This document shows, in pieces, positions 12,310 to 19,938 of a stretch of 37,181 nucleotides of DNA; the stretch's first letter is position 1; every line of letters starts with the position of its first letter. Both the position numbers and the translations under genes were made by a program. A model generated the notes under the pieces. That model had not been told where the DNA came from. It saw nothing but the letters and a program-made list of their open reading frames with translations, and did not search any database. Source of the stretch: a virus; IMG/VR virus record IMGVR_UViG_3300046511_000576, positions 1 through 37,181 of that record; one strand, written 5' to 3'.

Positions 12310-13728
12310 ATGAATACCTTATACCTTGCCATCCTTGCGGTGGCCCACAGCTTGTTTCCAGGCGTGACCAATCAATCGACCAGTTTTACGGCCGACGTTG
12401 AAGCCTACATTCAGGAAGAAGTCGAACCTTTGGCCCGCCGTCAATTGGTGGCGTACCAGTTCGGCAAACCCTTGCACCTGGACACCAATCGTGGTACGAC
12501 TTACACCGCCTCCCGTTATACCCGCTTGCCACTGCCTTTTGCGCCGTTGCAAGAAGGTGTAGCGCCACCCGGCGAAGCGATGACGTTGCAACAAGTCACC
12601 GCCACCGCCCAACAATGGGGCGACCGCGTCATCATTACCGACGTCGCCAACCTGACCATCAAGCATCCTCTGTTTCAACAAGCTTGCGAACTGGTGGCGT
12701 TGCAGATGCCGGAAACCCTGGAGCGCAACACGCTCAATACCCTGATGTCGGCTACCCAGGTGAACTTCGCCAACGGCAAAACAAGCCGTGCAAACCTGCT
12801 GGCTACTGATGTCATGACCCCCCACGAAAACAACCGTGTTGTCGGCTCCATGCTGACCTACGGTGTACCGCGTTTCATGGGTGATGAGCGCGAAGACATG
12901 ATGATCGAAGCTGGCGCATATCGCGACCCGTCGAAATCACCCGCTGTCATGCAGCATTATGTCGCATTGATTCACCCGCTGTCGGCGCAAGACATGCGCG
13001 AGAATACCGTGGTGGTCAACGCTTGGTCCTACAGTGATGTGAATCGTCTGTACAACAACGAACTCGGCCCGTTCGGCGGTTCGCGTTATGTTGAAACCAA
13101 CTTCATGCCGTATTTCGTCGGTAACGCCGCTATCCAGGGCACACCGTCGGCAGCCGGTGGTCAGTTGGCGACCAACGCCGGTTACCAGATCGTGGTTACC
13201 GCATCGCCTTCGCAAACCAGTGTCGAGCAGCAGATCTATCAGGTGTCGAGCGCGATCAGCGTCACCGGTCCGACAGGTTCTATCTCGGTCACCCTGCCGC
13301 AACTGGTGGGGTATACCTTCAGCGTTTATATCGGTACATCGGCCAATCCCGCAAACCTCGGTTTGTCGGCGTCCGGTCCTACGGTCGGCGCGCTGGCAGG
13401 CCAAGCCACCCAACTGGCTCCTAACCAGACCGTTGTTATCACTGGCATCGGCGCCGCACAAGTTCCACCAGCCGCGCCAGCAACCGGTGTAACCGTGTTC
13501 CCGACAATCTTCATCGGTAACCACAGCTATGGTCAGGTGCTTCTGGAAAATCCAGAGTTCCATTACCTGACCGGCGCCGACAAGTCCGATCCGTTGAACC
13601 AAACCCGTGTCGTGTCGTGGAAAGTGTTCTACGGTTCCATAATCCTGAACCAGGCATTCCTGGCGCGGGTTGAGGCAGGCTCGGGCTTCACTGCGGGTTA
13701 CACCGCGGGCACGGTAACAACACCGTAA
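12310..13728 (+). CDS. Major capsid protein, N4-gp56 family
   Basis: The 472-residue protein ends with the block characteristic of the N4 gp56 family (LTGADKSDPLNQTRVVSWKV then ILNQAFLARVEAGSGF) and has the helical E-loop/spine part near VEPLARRQLVAYQFGKPLHL. ATG 12310 is chosen because it follows AAGGA and gives the N-terminus MNTLYLAILAVAHSLFPGV, like that of the scaffold. Residues about 285-400 look like an inserted beta-sandwich domain (YQVSSAISVTGPTGSISVTL, TFSVYIGTSANPANLGLSAS) that the simpler family members lack. The gene is followed at once by a strong terminator. Confidence 0.9.
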   Translation: MNTLYLAILAVAHSLFPGVTNQSTSFTADVEAYIQEEVEPLARRQLVAYQFGKPLHLDTNRGTTYTASRYTRLPLPFAPLQEGVAPPGEAMTLQQVTATAQQWGDRVIITDVANLTIKHPLFQQACELVALQMPETLERNTLNTLMSATQVNFANGKTSRANLLATDVMTPHENNRVVGSMLTYGVPRFMGDEREDMMIEAGAYRDPSKSPAVMQHYVALIHPLSAQDMRENTVVVNAWSYSDVNRLYNNELGPFGGSRYVETNFMPYFVGNAAIQGTPSAAGGQLATNAGYQIVVTASPSQTSVEQQIYQVSSAISVTGPTGSISVTLPQLVGYTFSVYIGTSANPANLGLSASGPTVGALAGQATQLAPNQTVVITGIGAAQVPPAAPATGVTVFPTIFIGNHSYGQVLLENPEFHYLTGADKSDPLNQTRVVSWKVFYGSIILNQAFLARVEAGSGFTAGYTAGTVTTP

Positions 13729-13734
13729 CGCACC

Positions 13735-13757
13735 CGGGGGCTTCGGCCCCCGTTTTT
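13735..13757 (+). terminator. Rho-independent terminator after capsid gene
   Basis: CGGGGGC (13735-13741), a UUCG tetraloop (13742-13745), GCCCCCG (13746-13752) and TTTTT (13753-13757) form a textbook intrinsic terminator 7 bp after the capsid stop codon. It would cap high-level transcripts of the 11020-13728 unit while some read-through feeds the genes behind it. Confidence 0.92.
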
Positions 13758-13777
13758 AAACCTCGCTGGAGATAGCA

Positions 13778-14221
13778 ATGGCTACACGCCTACCGGGTGA
13801 AGATTCACCTAAAAAAGATGACGATACGCTCAAACAGCGGATCGCAGAACTGGAAGCGGAACTGGCCGCCTCCAAGACTTCCGAACAGAAAGCCCTCGAG
13901 CTGGCCGCGCACAATGCTGCGGCCGCGCAAAGCGTTCTCCTGTTCAACTCGGCGACAACCGAGATTGACATGGGCACAAACGCCGATGGCAAAATGCTGT
14001 GGAAATACAAAATCGATCTGCCCCCCTCCGGCGGTACTGACATCAAGGTCAACGGCGTACCGTACTACCACGGCGAGACCTACACCTTCGAGACCGATCT
14101 GCTGCGCACGATCAAGGAGATCGTGCAGCGCTCATGGGGTCACGAAGCCAGTATCCAAGGCAGCAACGAGAACTTTTATCGTCGCGAAATGAACAAGACA
14201 ATCAGCGGACGAGGCCGATAA
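13778..14221 (+). CDS. Conserved phage structural-module protein, function unknown
   Basis: A 147-residue protein with an N-terminal coiled coil (TLKQRIAELEAELAASKTSE, residues 17-36) and a C-terminal part containing GVPYYHGETYTF and HEASIQGSNENFYRREMN. I recall similar sequences after gp56-type capsid genes in other podoviruses, without a known role. GGAGA lies upstream of ATG 13778. Its TAA overlaps the next ATG, so it is coupled to the 132-residue gene. Candidate head-vertex or head-completion protein. Confidence 0.65.
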   Translation: MATRLPGEDSPKKDDDTLKQRIAELEAELAASKTSEQKALELAAHNAAAAQSVLLFNSATTEIDMGTNADGKMLWKYKIDLPPSGGTDIKVNGVPYYHGETYTFETDLLRTIKEIVQRSWGHEASIQGSNENFYRREMNKTISGRGR

Positions 14222-14619
14222 TGCAAAAAGAAACAATCGATACCGGCAGCGCGCCAATCACCGGCAATTTCGAGATTACCTTGCCCGCGCCGAACGGCGC
14301 CAGCTTGCGTATCACTGGCTACGTGTACGCCGGTGAGGATAATGTGTCGCTGAACGATCGCATGGACGTGTGCCGCGATTCGCTGCTGCGTCAACAGCAA
14401 GTGCTGGAAAAACCAGTGCTGGAAGAACGCGTGAAAATGCTGAAAGAGCAGGAAGCGCACATCGAAAAGGCATACGTAGACCTGCTGGAAAAGAACAAAA
14501 AACGTACCCTGCCGAGCGCCGAAGCGCAGCACTTGCAAAATTACCCAACGCAGCTGAAGCAGATCAAAGCCGAAATTCTAAAAGGCGAAGCCAAACTCGA
14601 AACTATCGGGGCGTTGTAA
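14221..14619 (+). CDS. Hypothetical coiled-coil structural-module protein
   Basis: ATG 14221 overlaps the preceding stop by one base. The 132-residue product starts with a beta-rich stretch (ITGNFEITLPAPNGASLRIT) and continues as a long charged helix (VLEERVKMLKEQEAHIEKAY to LKQIKAEILKGEAKLETIGAL). No family recognised. The beta-plus-helix design and position suggest a minor virion or assembly protein. Confidence 0.65.
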   Translation: MQKETIDTGSAPITGNFEITLPAPNGASLRITGYVYAGEDNVSLNDRMDVCRDSLLRQQQVLEKPVLEERVKMLKEQEAHIEKAYVDLLEKNKKRTLPSAEAQHLQNYPTQLKQIKAEILKGEAKLETIGAL

Positions 14620-15308
14620 TGGCACTTACTGCAAGCCAAATTGTTAGTTATGCCTGCCAAATTGCGAAATGCCCAGGCTTTACGCAACAAGGTGGGCAAT
14701 CGCTCAATCTGGTTTTGCAGGATTTGGCAATGCATCGGGATCTGAAAATCAATCGTGTAATGAGCACGATTACCGCGCAACCAAATAATAACGGCCCCTT
14801 CAATCTGGAGCCGGATTATTTGCGTACCTACGATCTGTTTTTCTCGCAAAACAATTTGCCCTATTTCCTTCATCCGATTTCGATGGAGGAGTATGACCAA
14901 GAGTTTAAGGACCCTTCCATCGCGAATTATCCGTATGAGTTCGCGACTGACTTATCTCCTCAGGCCACGGGTGGATTGGGCCTTCTTTTTATTTACCCGC
15001 AGTCGTCCGGCGTTATCCAGCTCACGCACCGTTATATGCTGCAAAGGGCGGATATCGCTACTCCTGAGACTTCGGCGAGTATCCCGTGGTTTCCGGATAC
15101 AGACTACCTGATTCACGCGACAGCCTACCGGCTCATGCGTATCACGGACGACGCCCGGCATGATAATTTTGTTGCCGAAGCCGATAAGATGCTCCGGATC
15201 CATCTCATCATGGAAGGAGACGAACAGGCGGTCGTCAAGAGTGTTCGCCTGGACCCTCGTCGTTTTCATTCCAACAGAACTCTTAAACCCACGAAAATCA
15301 CCGACTAG
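14619..15308 (+). CDS. Putative head-tail connector (P22 gp4-like adaptor)
   Basis: ATG 14619 overlaps the upstream stop codon. The 229-residue protein starts with helices (MALTASQIVSYACQIAKCPG, LNLVLQDLAMHRDLKIN), has a central segment of Tyr/Phe-rich turns (NLPYFLHPISMEEYDQEF) and ends helical and charged. Size, fold pattern and position between capsid and nozzle genes fit the adaptor ring below the portal in P22-like viruses. No catalytic motif is visible. The assignment relies heavily on gene order. Confidence 0.6.
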   Translation: MALTASQIVSYACQIAKCPGFTQQGGQSLNLVLQDLAMHRDLKINRVMSTITAQPNNNGPFNLEPDYLRTYDLFFSQNNLPYFLHPISMEEYDQEFKDPSIANYPYEFATDLSPQATGGLGLLFIYPQSSGVIQLTHRYMLQRADIATPETSASIPWFPDTDYLIHATAYRLMRITDDARHDNFVAEADKMLRIHLIMEGDEQAVVKSVRLDPRRFHSNRTLKPTKITD

Positions 15309-15316
15309 GAGCCGCA

Positions 15317-16966
15317 ATGCCGATTCCTAAGTCCTACCCCGTACGATTTACCCCAAAAGGCTTAAGCGATGCGTTCGACGCAACGGATACTTTCGCAGGT
15401 GCGTGTCGCACATTGCAAAATCTTATTTTCGACCAGGCAAACCCCGAGTTAGTTACTGCTCGTGCCGGTGTCGGTACGGCGTTGACGGTGTTCCCTGGCT
15501 TCACATCGCCGGGATTTGTTTCCGTCCATATCACCTTGGGTACGCTTACGTTCGGCATGTTGGCCACAAGCCGTAATGCGGGGCATGATGAACCGTTTTG
15601 CTACGACAACGCTGCGGGTTCCTTCGTTACAATCTCAGGCGTTACCGGAGCTAACACGCCCACATCACCGGCGACCTCGGGCAATTGGACCCCGCCGACG
15701 ATGGCGGTGATCGGTGTAAAAATCATCATTACCCATCCGGGTTTCAGTGGTGCGGCAGGCGTGTTTTTTGGGGTAATCGATATCAGCAACCCGGCGGCCC
15801 CGGCGTGGTCTTCGGCGAACCTTGCAACAAATCCGCTTACAGCGGTACCGTCGGCAGTGGCGAACTTCAATAATCGCGCTTATTTCGCCATTAAAAACCA
15901 ACTGTTCTATTCGGACGTGTTGGTACCAACGACGGCCACGAATGCCGGTCAATCGCTCACTGTGGGCGATAACACGACAATCACCGCCTTGTCCGGCCTT
16001 CCTGTGCAGACTACCTCTAGCGGTGTTGTGGGCGCCCTGGTGGTGTTCAAACCCGCATCCATGTGGCAGATTACGGGCGACGCTGCGGTGACAAATAGTT
16101 TGGCGCAAAACTACATCACATTGACGACGGGGTGCATCGCCCCCCGCAGTATCGTGCCCACCAGTTTCGGGCTAGCGTTTGTAGGGATATCAGGACCTTT
16201 TTTCCTGAGTTCGATCGGCACCGTCTATCCCCTGAATAAGGATTTGACAGGTACGGCGTCGGCCGACATACAAACCCCTTTTCAACAAACGACATCGCCC
16301 ACCCGTATTGCGGCTGGTTTCCAAGGGAGTATTTATCGCGTATGCGTGCCAACGGCTTCGCCAAACGGGAACGTTTCTAACGACTACTGGTACGATTTGT
16401 ATCGGCGGCGGTGGAATGGTCCTCACACTTTTGCTTATGACTGTGCCTCGATGGTCTCAGGCAATACGACGGGTTCGTATTTTGTGCTGTCATCGGCGGC
16501 CAATCCGGGTGCTTTGTATCGCAGCCTGGCGCAGCCGCAAGCGGGGGTAGTGTCTACGTTCACCGATATAGGCGTTCCGCTACAAACCGTTTTGCAAAGC
16601 GCTTCCTTTCCCAAAACAGGGCACATGGCCGAGAAACAGGTAGTAGAATCGACTATTGAGCTGTCATCTATCGGTATCGCGGTGTCCTATAGCATCAGCG
16701 CGCTGAGTACCGAAGGAAATGTTATTGGAAACGCCGCCGTGATGACAAAAAACATAGGCGGGGTTTGGGGGTCGAATACTTGGGGTGACGGTACGCTGTG
16801 GGCGTCAGCGGTGAATACACCGGCCACTTACGCAGTACCGTGGAGCGCGCCTGTTGTGTTTAAGAAAATTGTTTTAACCATAACGGCGCAGGCCACCAAT
16901 AGCTTGTCGATAGGCACTTTTTACGCACGTTACCAAGACTGCGGATACACTTTAATGGGTAGCTAA
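15317..16966 (+). CDS. Putative tail nozzle / DNA stabilisation protein (P22 gp10-like)
   Basis: The 549-residue protein is nearly all beta strand, with blade-like repeats (PTMAVIGVKIIITHPGFSGA, NNRAYFAIKNQLFYSDVLVP, GFQGSIYRVCVPTA, NDYWYDLYRRRWNG). This is typical of the beta-propeller nozzle that plugs the podoviral tail after packaging. AGGAG precedes ATG 15317. It follows the adaptor gene directly, as gp10 follows gp4 in P22-like modules. A minor alternative is another tail hub component. Confidence 0.68.
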   Translation: MPIPKSYPVRFTPKGLSDAFDATDTFAGACRTLQNLIFDQANPELVTARAGVGTALTVFPGFTSPGFVSVHITLGTLTFGMLATSRNAGHDEPFCYDNAAGSFVTISGVTGANTPTSPATSGNWTPPTMAVIGVKIIITHPGFSGAAGVFFGVIDISNPAAPAWSSANLATNPLTAVPSAVANFNNRAYFAIKNQLFYSDVLVPTTATNAGQSLTVGDNTTITALSGLPVQTTSSGVVGALVVFKPASMWQITGDAAVTNSLAQNYITLTTGCIAPRSIVPTSFGLAFVGISGPFFLSSIGTVYPLNKDLTGTASADIQTPFQQTTSPTRIAAGFQGSIYRVCVPTASPNGNVSNDYWYDLYRRRWNGPHTFAYDCASMVSGNTTGSYFVLSSAANPGALYRSLAQPQAGVVSTFTDIGVPLQTVLQSASFPKTGHMAEKQVVESTIELSSIGIAVSYSISALSTEGNVIGNAAVMTKNIGGVWGSNTWGDGTLWASAVNTPATYAVPWSAPVVFKKIVLTITAQATNSLSIGTFYARYQDCGYTLMGS

Positions 16967-16968
16967 TC

Positions 16969-17607
16969 ATGGCGATCATCGGAACTTTACCAAACAATAT
17001 ACAGAACGGTCAGTTAGAAGACGCTACGCCGTTAATGGCTGATTTTAATTTCATCGTCAATCAGGTAAATGCAAACGCCTCGCCCATAGGAACGCTGACG
17101 GCGCCGGCGGGCACACGTCTGCTTTTTAACCAGGCGGCTGTACCGGTAGGATGGACGCTGGAAACAGGAGCGGCGTATAACGATTGCGCTCTACGTACAG
17201 TGAATACCGCAGGGGGCAGTATTGGGGGTTCTATAACCTGGTCCCAATGGAACTTCGGGGGCGTTTTTGCGGTAACACCTTTCGCAATTGGCGTATCGCA
17301 ATTGCCTTCGCACAACCACACCGTATCAGGTGTAACCGGCGCGAATAACACGACGTTGAACCATACGCACACCTCGCTCAACGGGTCCGGGTTCTGGGAG
17401 TCGGGCGGGGGGAACATTGTCGGGTCGGGTACGTCGTTTAGCCTGAACGATACGTCAGGAACCACCGCAAGCCCTAATATTTCTCTCGATCACACGCACA
17501 ATTTCAGCGCCACATCGTCGTCCGCGGGTTCGGGCGTGTTGATTTCCCCGGTGTTCACAACACCGCAGGTCAAATTCACCGATATGATCATAGGGGTCAA
17601 GTCGTGA
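16969..17607 (+). CDS. Tail fibre / collar-domain protein
   Basis: The 212-residue protein has the phage tail-collar features PAGTRLLFNQAAVPVGWTLE (residues 45-64) and a histidine-rich ending: LPSHNHTVSG, LNHTHTSLNG and LDHTHNFSAT, which in related fibres bind metal ions at the trimer axis. It closes with FTDMIIGVKS, the usual collar end (IxxxIxIGVKS-like). It is probably a short tail fibre or tip. Its stop overlaps the next GTG start. Confidence 0.82.
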   Translation: MAIIGTLPNNIQNGQLEDATPLMADFNFIVNQVNANASPIGTLTAPAGTRLLFNQAAVPVGWTLETGAAYNDCALRTVNTAGGSIGGSITWSQWNFGGVFAVTPFAIGVSQLPSHNHTVSGVTGANNTTLNHTHTSLNGSGFWESGGGNIVGSGTSFSLNDTSGTTASPNISLDHTHNFSATSSSAGSGVLISPVFTTPQVKFTDMIIGVKS

Positions 17608-17900
17608 AAAACGTATGCCCCTTGCTCAAGAAAGAGTGTATCGAGCATCAATGCGCGTGGTACACACACGTGGTGGGGAAAGACCCCCAAACAGGCAAGG
17701 ACATGGACCACTGGGACTGCGCTGTACGCTGGTTGCCAATATTGATCACGGAAGCGGCGCGGCAAACCCATCACGTGGCGGCGTCAGTTGACTCGATGCG
17801 CAATGAGGTGGTGCAGCGCCAGGATACGTTGAACAACGCCATACGTATTGCACAGCCGCAAAAAACACCACGTATTGAAGAAGGGGACAGCAATGGATAA
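17604..17900 (+). CDS. Cysteine-bearing small phage protein, function unknown
   Basis: GTG 17604 overlaps the previous TGA. The 98-residue product has CPLLKKECIEHQCAWY with three cysteines, and a fourth in HWDCAVRW, arranged like a small metal- or cluster-binding site, followed by a helical tail. I recall this pattern as a recurrent phage protein between tail and lysis genes, with no known function. Its stop overlaps the ATG of the holin-like gene. Confidence 0.65.
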   Translation: MKNVCPLLKKECIEHQCAWYTHVVGKDPQTGKDMDHWDCAVRWLPILITEAARQTHHVAASVDSMRNEVVQRQDTLNNAIRIAQPQKTPRIEEGDSNG

Positions 17901-18069
17901 GCATTTAGTGGATGGGCTATCAGCTATAGCGGTAATTGCGACATTGATCGGGTGGTTGCCCTCAATTTCGGCGCTCGTGACCATTGTTTGGGTGTGTATT
18001 CGTATCTATGAAACCAAAACGGTGCAGGCGTGGTTAGGGCGTAAGGCGGTGGAAGATGAGCACTTTTGA
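17893..18069 (+). CDS. Holin-like small membrane protein
   Basis: ATG 17893 follows a GAAGGGG Shine-Dalgarno and overlaps the preceding stop codon. The 58 residues contain a hydrophobic region long enough for one or two membrane passes (LSAIAVIATLIGWLPSISAL and VTIVWVCIRIYE) and a short charged tail. It overlaps the endolysin start by 14 bp. Position directly before the endolysin and membrane character suggest a holin; a second candidate lies at 18538. Confidence 0.65.
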   Translation: MDKHLVDGLSAIAVIATLIGWLPSISALVTIVWVCIRIYETKTVQAWLGRKAVEDEHF

Positions 18070-18538
18070 CGACGCTTTCGATTTGTTGATCGGTAACGAG
18101 GGCGGTTACAGCAACAATCCAAAAGACCCAGGCGGCGAGACCATGTGGGGTATCACGTTACGTGTGGCGCGTGCTTATGGCTATTCCGGCGCCATGAAGG
18201 ACCTACCACGAGAATCCGCGAAGATCATGGCGAAAAAGCTGTATTGGGATCCCCTGAAGTTGGACCAGTTCGACGGGCGGGTAGCGTTTCAGATATTCGA
18301 CGCCAACTATAACGGGGGGCATCCGGTGATCTGGATGCAGGGCGCAGCCGGCGTGAAAGCAGACGGCGTTCTTGGTCCGATGACCGTCGCCGCAGTGGCG
18401 TCTACCGATCCTCTTAAATTCATTCTGCGGTGGAACAGTTTGCGTTTGCGATATTTCACCTCGCTGAAAACTTGGCTTACTTTCGGCAAGGGGTGGGCGA
18501 ATCGTATCGCTGACAATCTGAGAACGGGAGGCGGGTGA
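18056..18538 (+). CDS. Endolysin, GH108 N-acetylmuramidase
   Basis: The 160-residue enzyme has the GH108 signature EGGYSNNPKDPGGETMWGIT with catalytic Glu15, and a C-terminal part (ADGVLGPMTVAAVASTDPLK) matching the peptidoglycan-binding half found in this family. It cleaves murein glycan strands at lysis. There is no signal peptide, so release depends on a holin. The length is normal for the family (about 160-180 residues). ATG 18056 lies inside the end of the holin-like gene. Confidence 0.93.
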   Translation: MSTFDDAFDLLIGNEGGYSNNPKDPGGETMWGITLRVARAYGYSGAMKDLPRESAKIMAKKLYWDPLKLDQFDGRVAFQIFDANYNGGHPVIWMQGAAGVKADGVLGPMTVAAVASTDPLKFILRWNSLRLRYFTSLKTWLTFGKGWANRIADNLRTGGG

Positions 18539-19080
18539 TGTTACCGATTGCTTTAGCACTGGCGCAGTTCGCGCCCATGATCGCCGGTTTATTCGGCGGA
18601 AGCAAAGCCGAGGACGTGGCGCAAAAAGTTGTCGGCATCGCCCAAGCCGTAACAGGTCAGTCGGCGCCGGATGCGGCGTTGGCAGCTATTCAGGCCGATC
18701 CCAACATGGCGTTACAATTTCAGAAAGCGGTTCTCGACCAGCAGTACGAAATCCAGAAACTTAGCCAGGAAGTGCAGCTGGCCGAAATAGCCGCCGATGC
18801 GCAGAATACTGCTACCGTCAACGCCACCATGCAGGTAGAAGCGAAGGCGGACCACTGGCCCACCTACACCTGGCGCCCGTTCGTTGGGTTCTGCTTCGGG
18901 TTTGCCTGGATCGGTGCGTATTTCATCATTCCTATTCTGCGGGGCTGGTGGCCGGCTATCGCGCAGCCGAATATCCCGCCCGAGGCGTGGGTAGCGGTCG
19001 GCGGGGTGCTGGGTGTGGCGTCGTTCTTTCGCGGCAAGATGCAGGCCGATCCGAACGTAAAAACGGACAATCGAGGATAA
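18538..19080 (+). CDS. 3-TM holin-like protein
   Basis: ATG 18538 overlaps the endolysin stop codon; an in-frame GTG lies at 18535. The 180-residue protein has a hydrophobic N-terminus (MLPIALALAQFAPMIAGLFGG), a soluble helical middle, then TYTWRPFVGFCFGFAWIGAY, a membrane segment running to WWPAI, and a last hydrophobic stretch (VAVGGVLGVASFFRGK). This matches the 3-TM holin family known from gene transfer agents and phages. It likely works with or instead of the smaller holin at 17893. No spanin genes were recognised. Confidence 0.8.
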   Translation: MLPIALALAQFAPMIAGLFGGSKAEDVAQKVVGIAQAVTGQSAPDAALAAIQADPNMALQFQKAVLDQQYEIQKLSQEVQLAEIAADAQNTATVNATMQVEAKADHWPTYTWRPFVGFCFGFAWIGAYFIIPILRGWWPAIAQPNIPPEAWVAVGGVLGVASFFRGKMQADPNVKTDNRG

Positions 19081-19644
19081 ATGAAGAACTTACTTAAAAT
19101 TGCCCAGGGTATTGATACGTTACCCCTGCTCCTGGCCTTGCAGCGCCAGCCGAAACTGTGGAACCGGCATACGATCCGTAAGATAGCGGAAGGTACTCCT
19201 CACTCCGATATGTCGGACATTTGGCTGCGTTACAACGATGTCAGGGATTATGAGCTGACGGGCGACTACACCGGCTTCAATGACTCCCATGAGTCCGTGT
19301 TCTACCCAGAGTGGTATGCCTTGCCCCAAGTACGGCCTATTGTGATGGGGCTGATGGCGCGGGTGGAGGGTGTCCGCTTGGGGGGTGTGATGATCACCAA
19401 AATACCACCGGGCGGCAAGATCCTGCCGCATGTCGATACCGGCTGGCATGCCAAGTACTACAACACTAAATTGTATGTCGTCCTGCAATCCAATCCGCAA
19501 TGCGTGAACCGCGTAGAAAACGATGTGGTCAGCATGGCGCCGGGCGAGGTGTGGTTTTTTGATAACACCAAGGAACACGAAGTCTACAACGAGGGTACAG
19601 AGGACCGTATCACGTTGATTATCTGCATCCGGTGCGAAAAATGA
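19081..19644 (+). CDS. Aspartyl/asparaginyl beta-hydroxylase-like 2OG-Fe(II) oxygenase
   Basis: The 187-residue protein has a double-stranded beta-helix core with LPHVDTG (H117, D119) as the iron-binding HxD, NTKEHEVYN (H166) as the distal histidine, and R176 in DRITLI as the 2-oxoglutarate anchor, as in the Asp/Asn hydroxylase family. The enzyme would hydroxylate a protein side chain or small molecule using O2 and 2-oxoglutarate. It abuts the holin gene and overlaps the cupin gene by 4 bp. Its location among virion genes suggests a virion or host-protein target; the substrate is unknown. Confidence 0.85.
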   Translation: MKNLLKIAQGIDTLPLLLALQRQPKLWNRHTIRKIAEGTPHSDMSDIWLRYNDVRDYELTGDYTGFNDSHESVFYPEWYALPQVRPIVMGLMARVEGVRLGGVMITKIPPGGKILPHVDTGWHAKYYNTKLYVVLQSNPQCVNRVENDVVSMAPGEVWFFDNTKEHEVYNEGTEDRITLIICIRCEK

Positions 19645-19937
19645 TAAAACACCACTTTTCCACAGGCGTTTATATCCGCGAAATGGGGTTACGCGCTCAA
19701 CACTACGCCGAAACGCATAAGCACGAATACGACCATTTCGGTATTTTAGGGTCGGGAAGCGCTGCCGTTGCGCTGGACGGTGCGGTCACCGTGCACGAAG
19801 GGCCTTGTGTTATCGAGATAAAAGCGGGTAAAGAGCATACAATTACGGCATTAACGGACATTACTTGGTTCTGTGTCCACGCGACCAGCGAGACGGATCC
19901 GTTGACGATCGACGAAGTACTGATTAAAGGAGAATGA
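19641..19937 (+). CDS. Single-domain cupin protein
   Basis: ATG 19641 overlaps the TGA of the hydroxylase gene. The 98-residue protein fits one cupin barrel: motif 1 is HKHEYDHFGILGSG (H26, H28, H32, with His in place of the usual Glu) and motif 2 is IKAGKEHTITAL. Such small cupins bind a metal and act as sensors, isomerases or partners of oxygenases. Coupled translation with the 2OG hydroxylase suggests they act together. AGGAG after it serves the next gene. Confidence 0.78.
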   Translation: MIKHHFSTGVYIREMGLRAQHYAETHKHEYDHFGILGSGSAAVALDGAVTVHEGPCVIEIKAGKEHTITALTDITWFCVHATSETDPLTIDEVLIKGE

Positions 19938-19938
19938 C

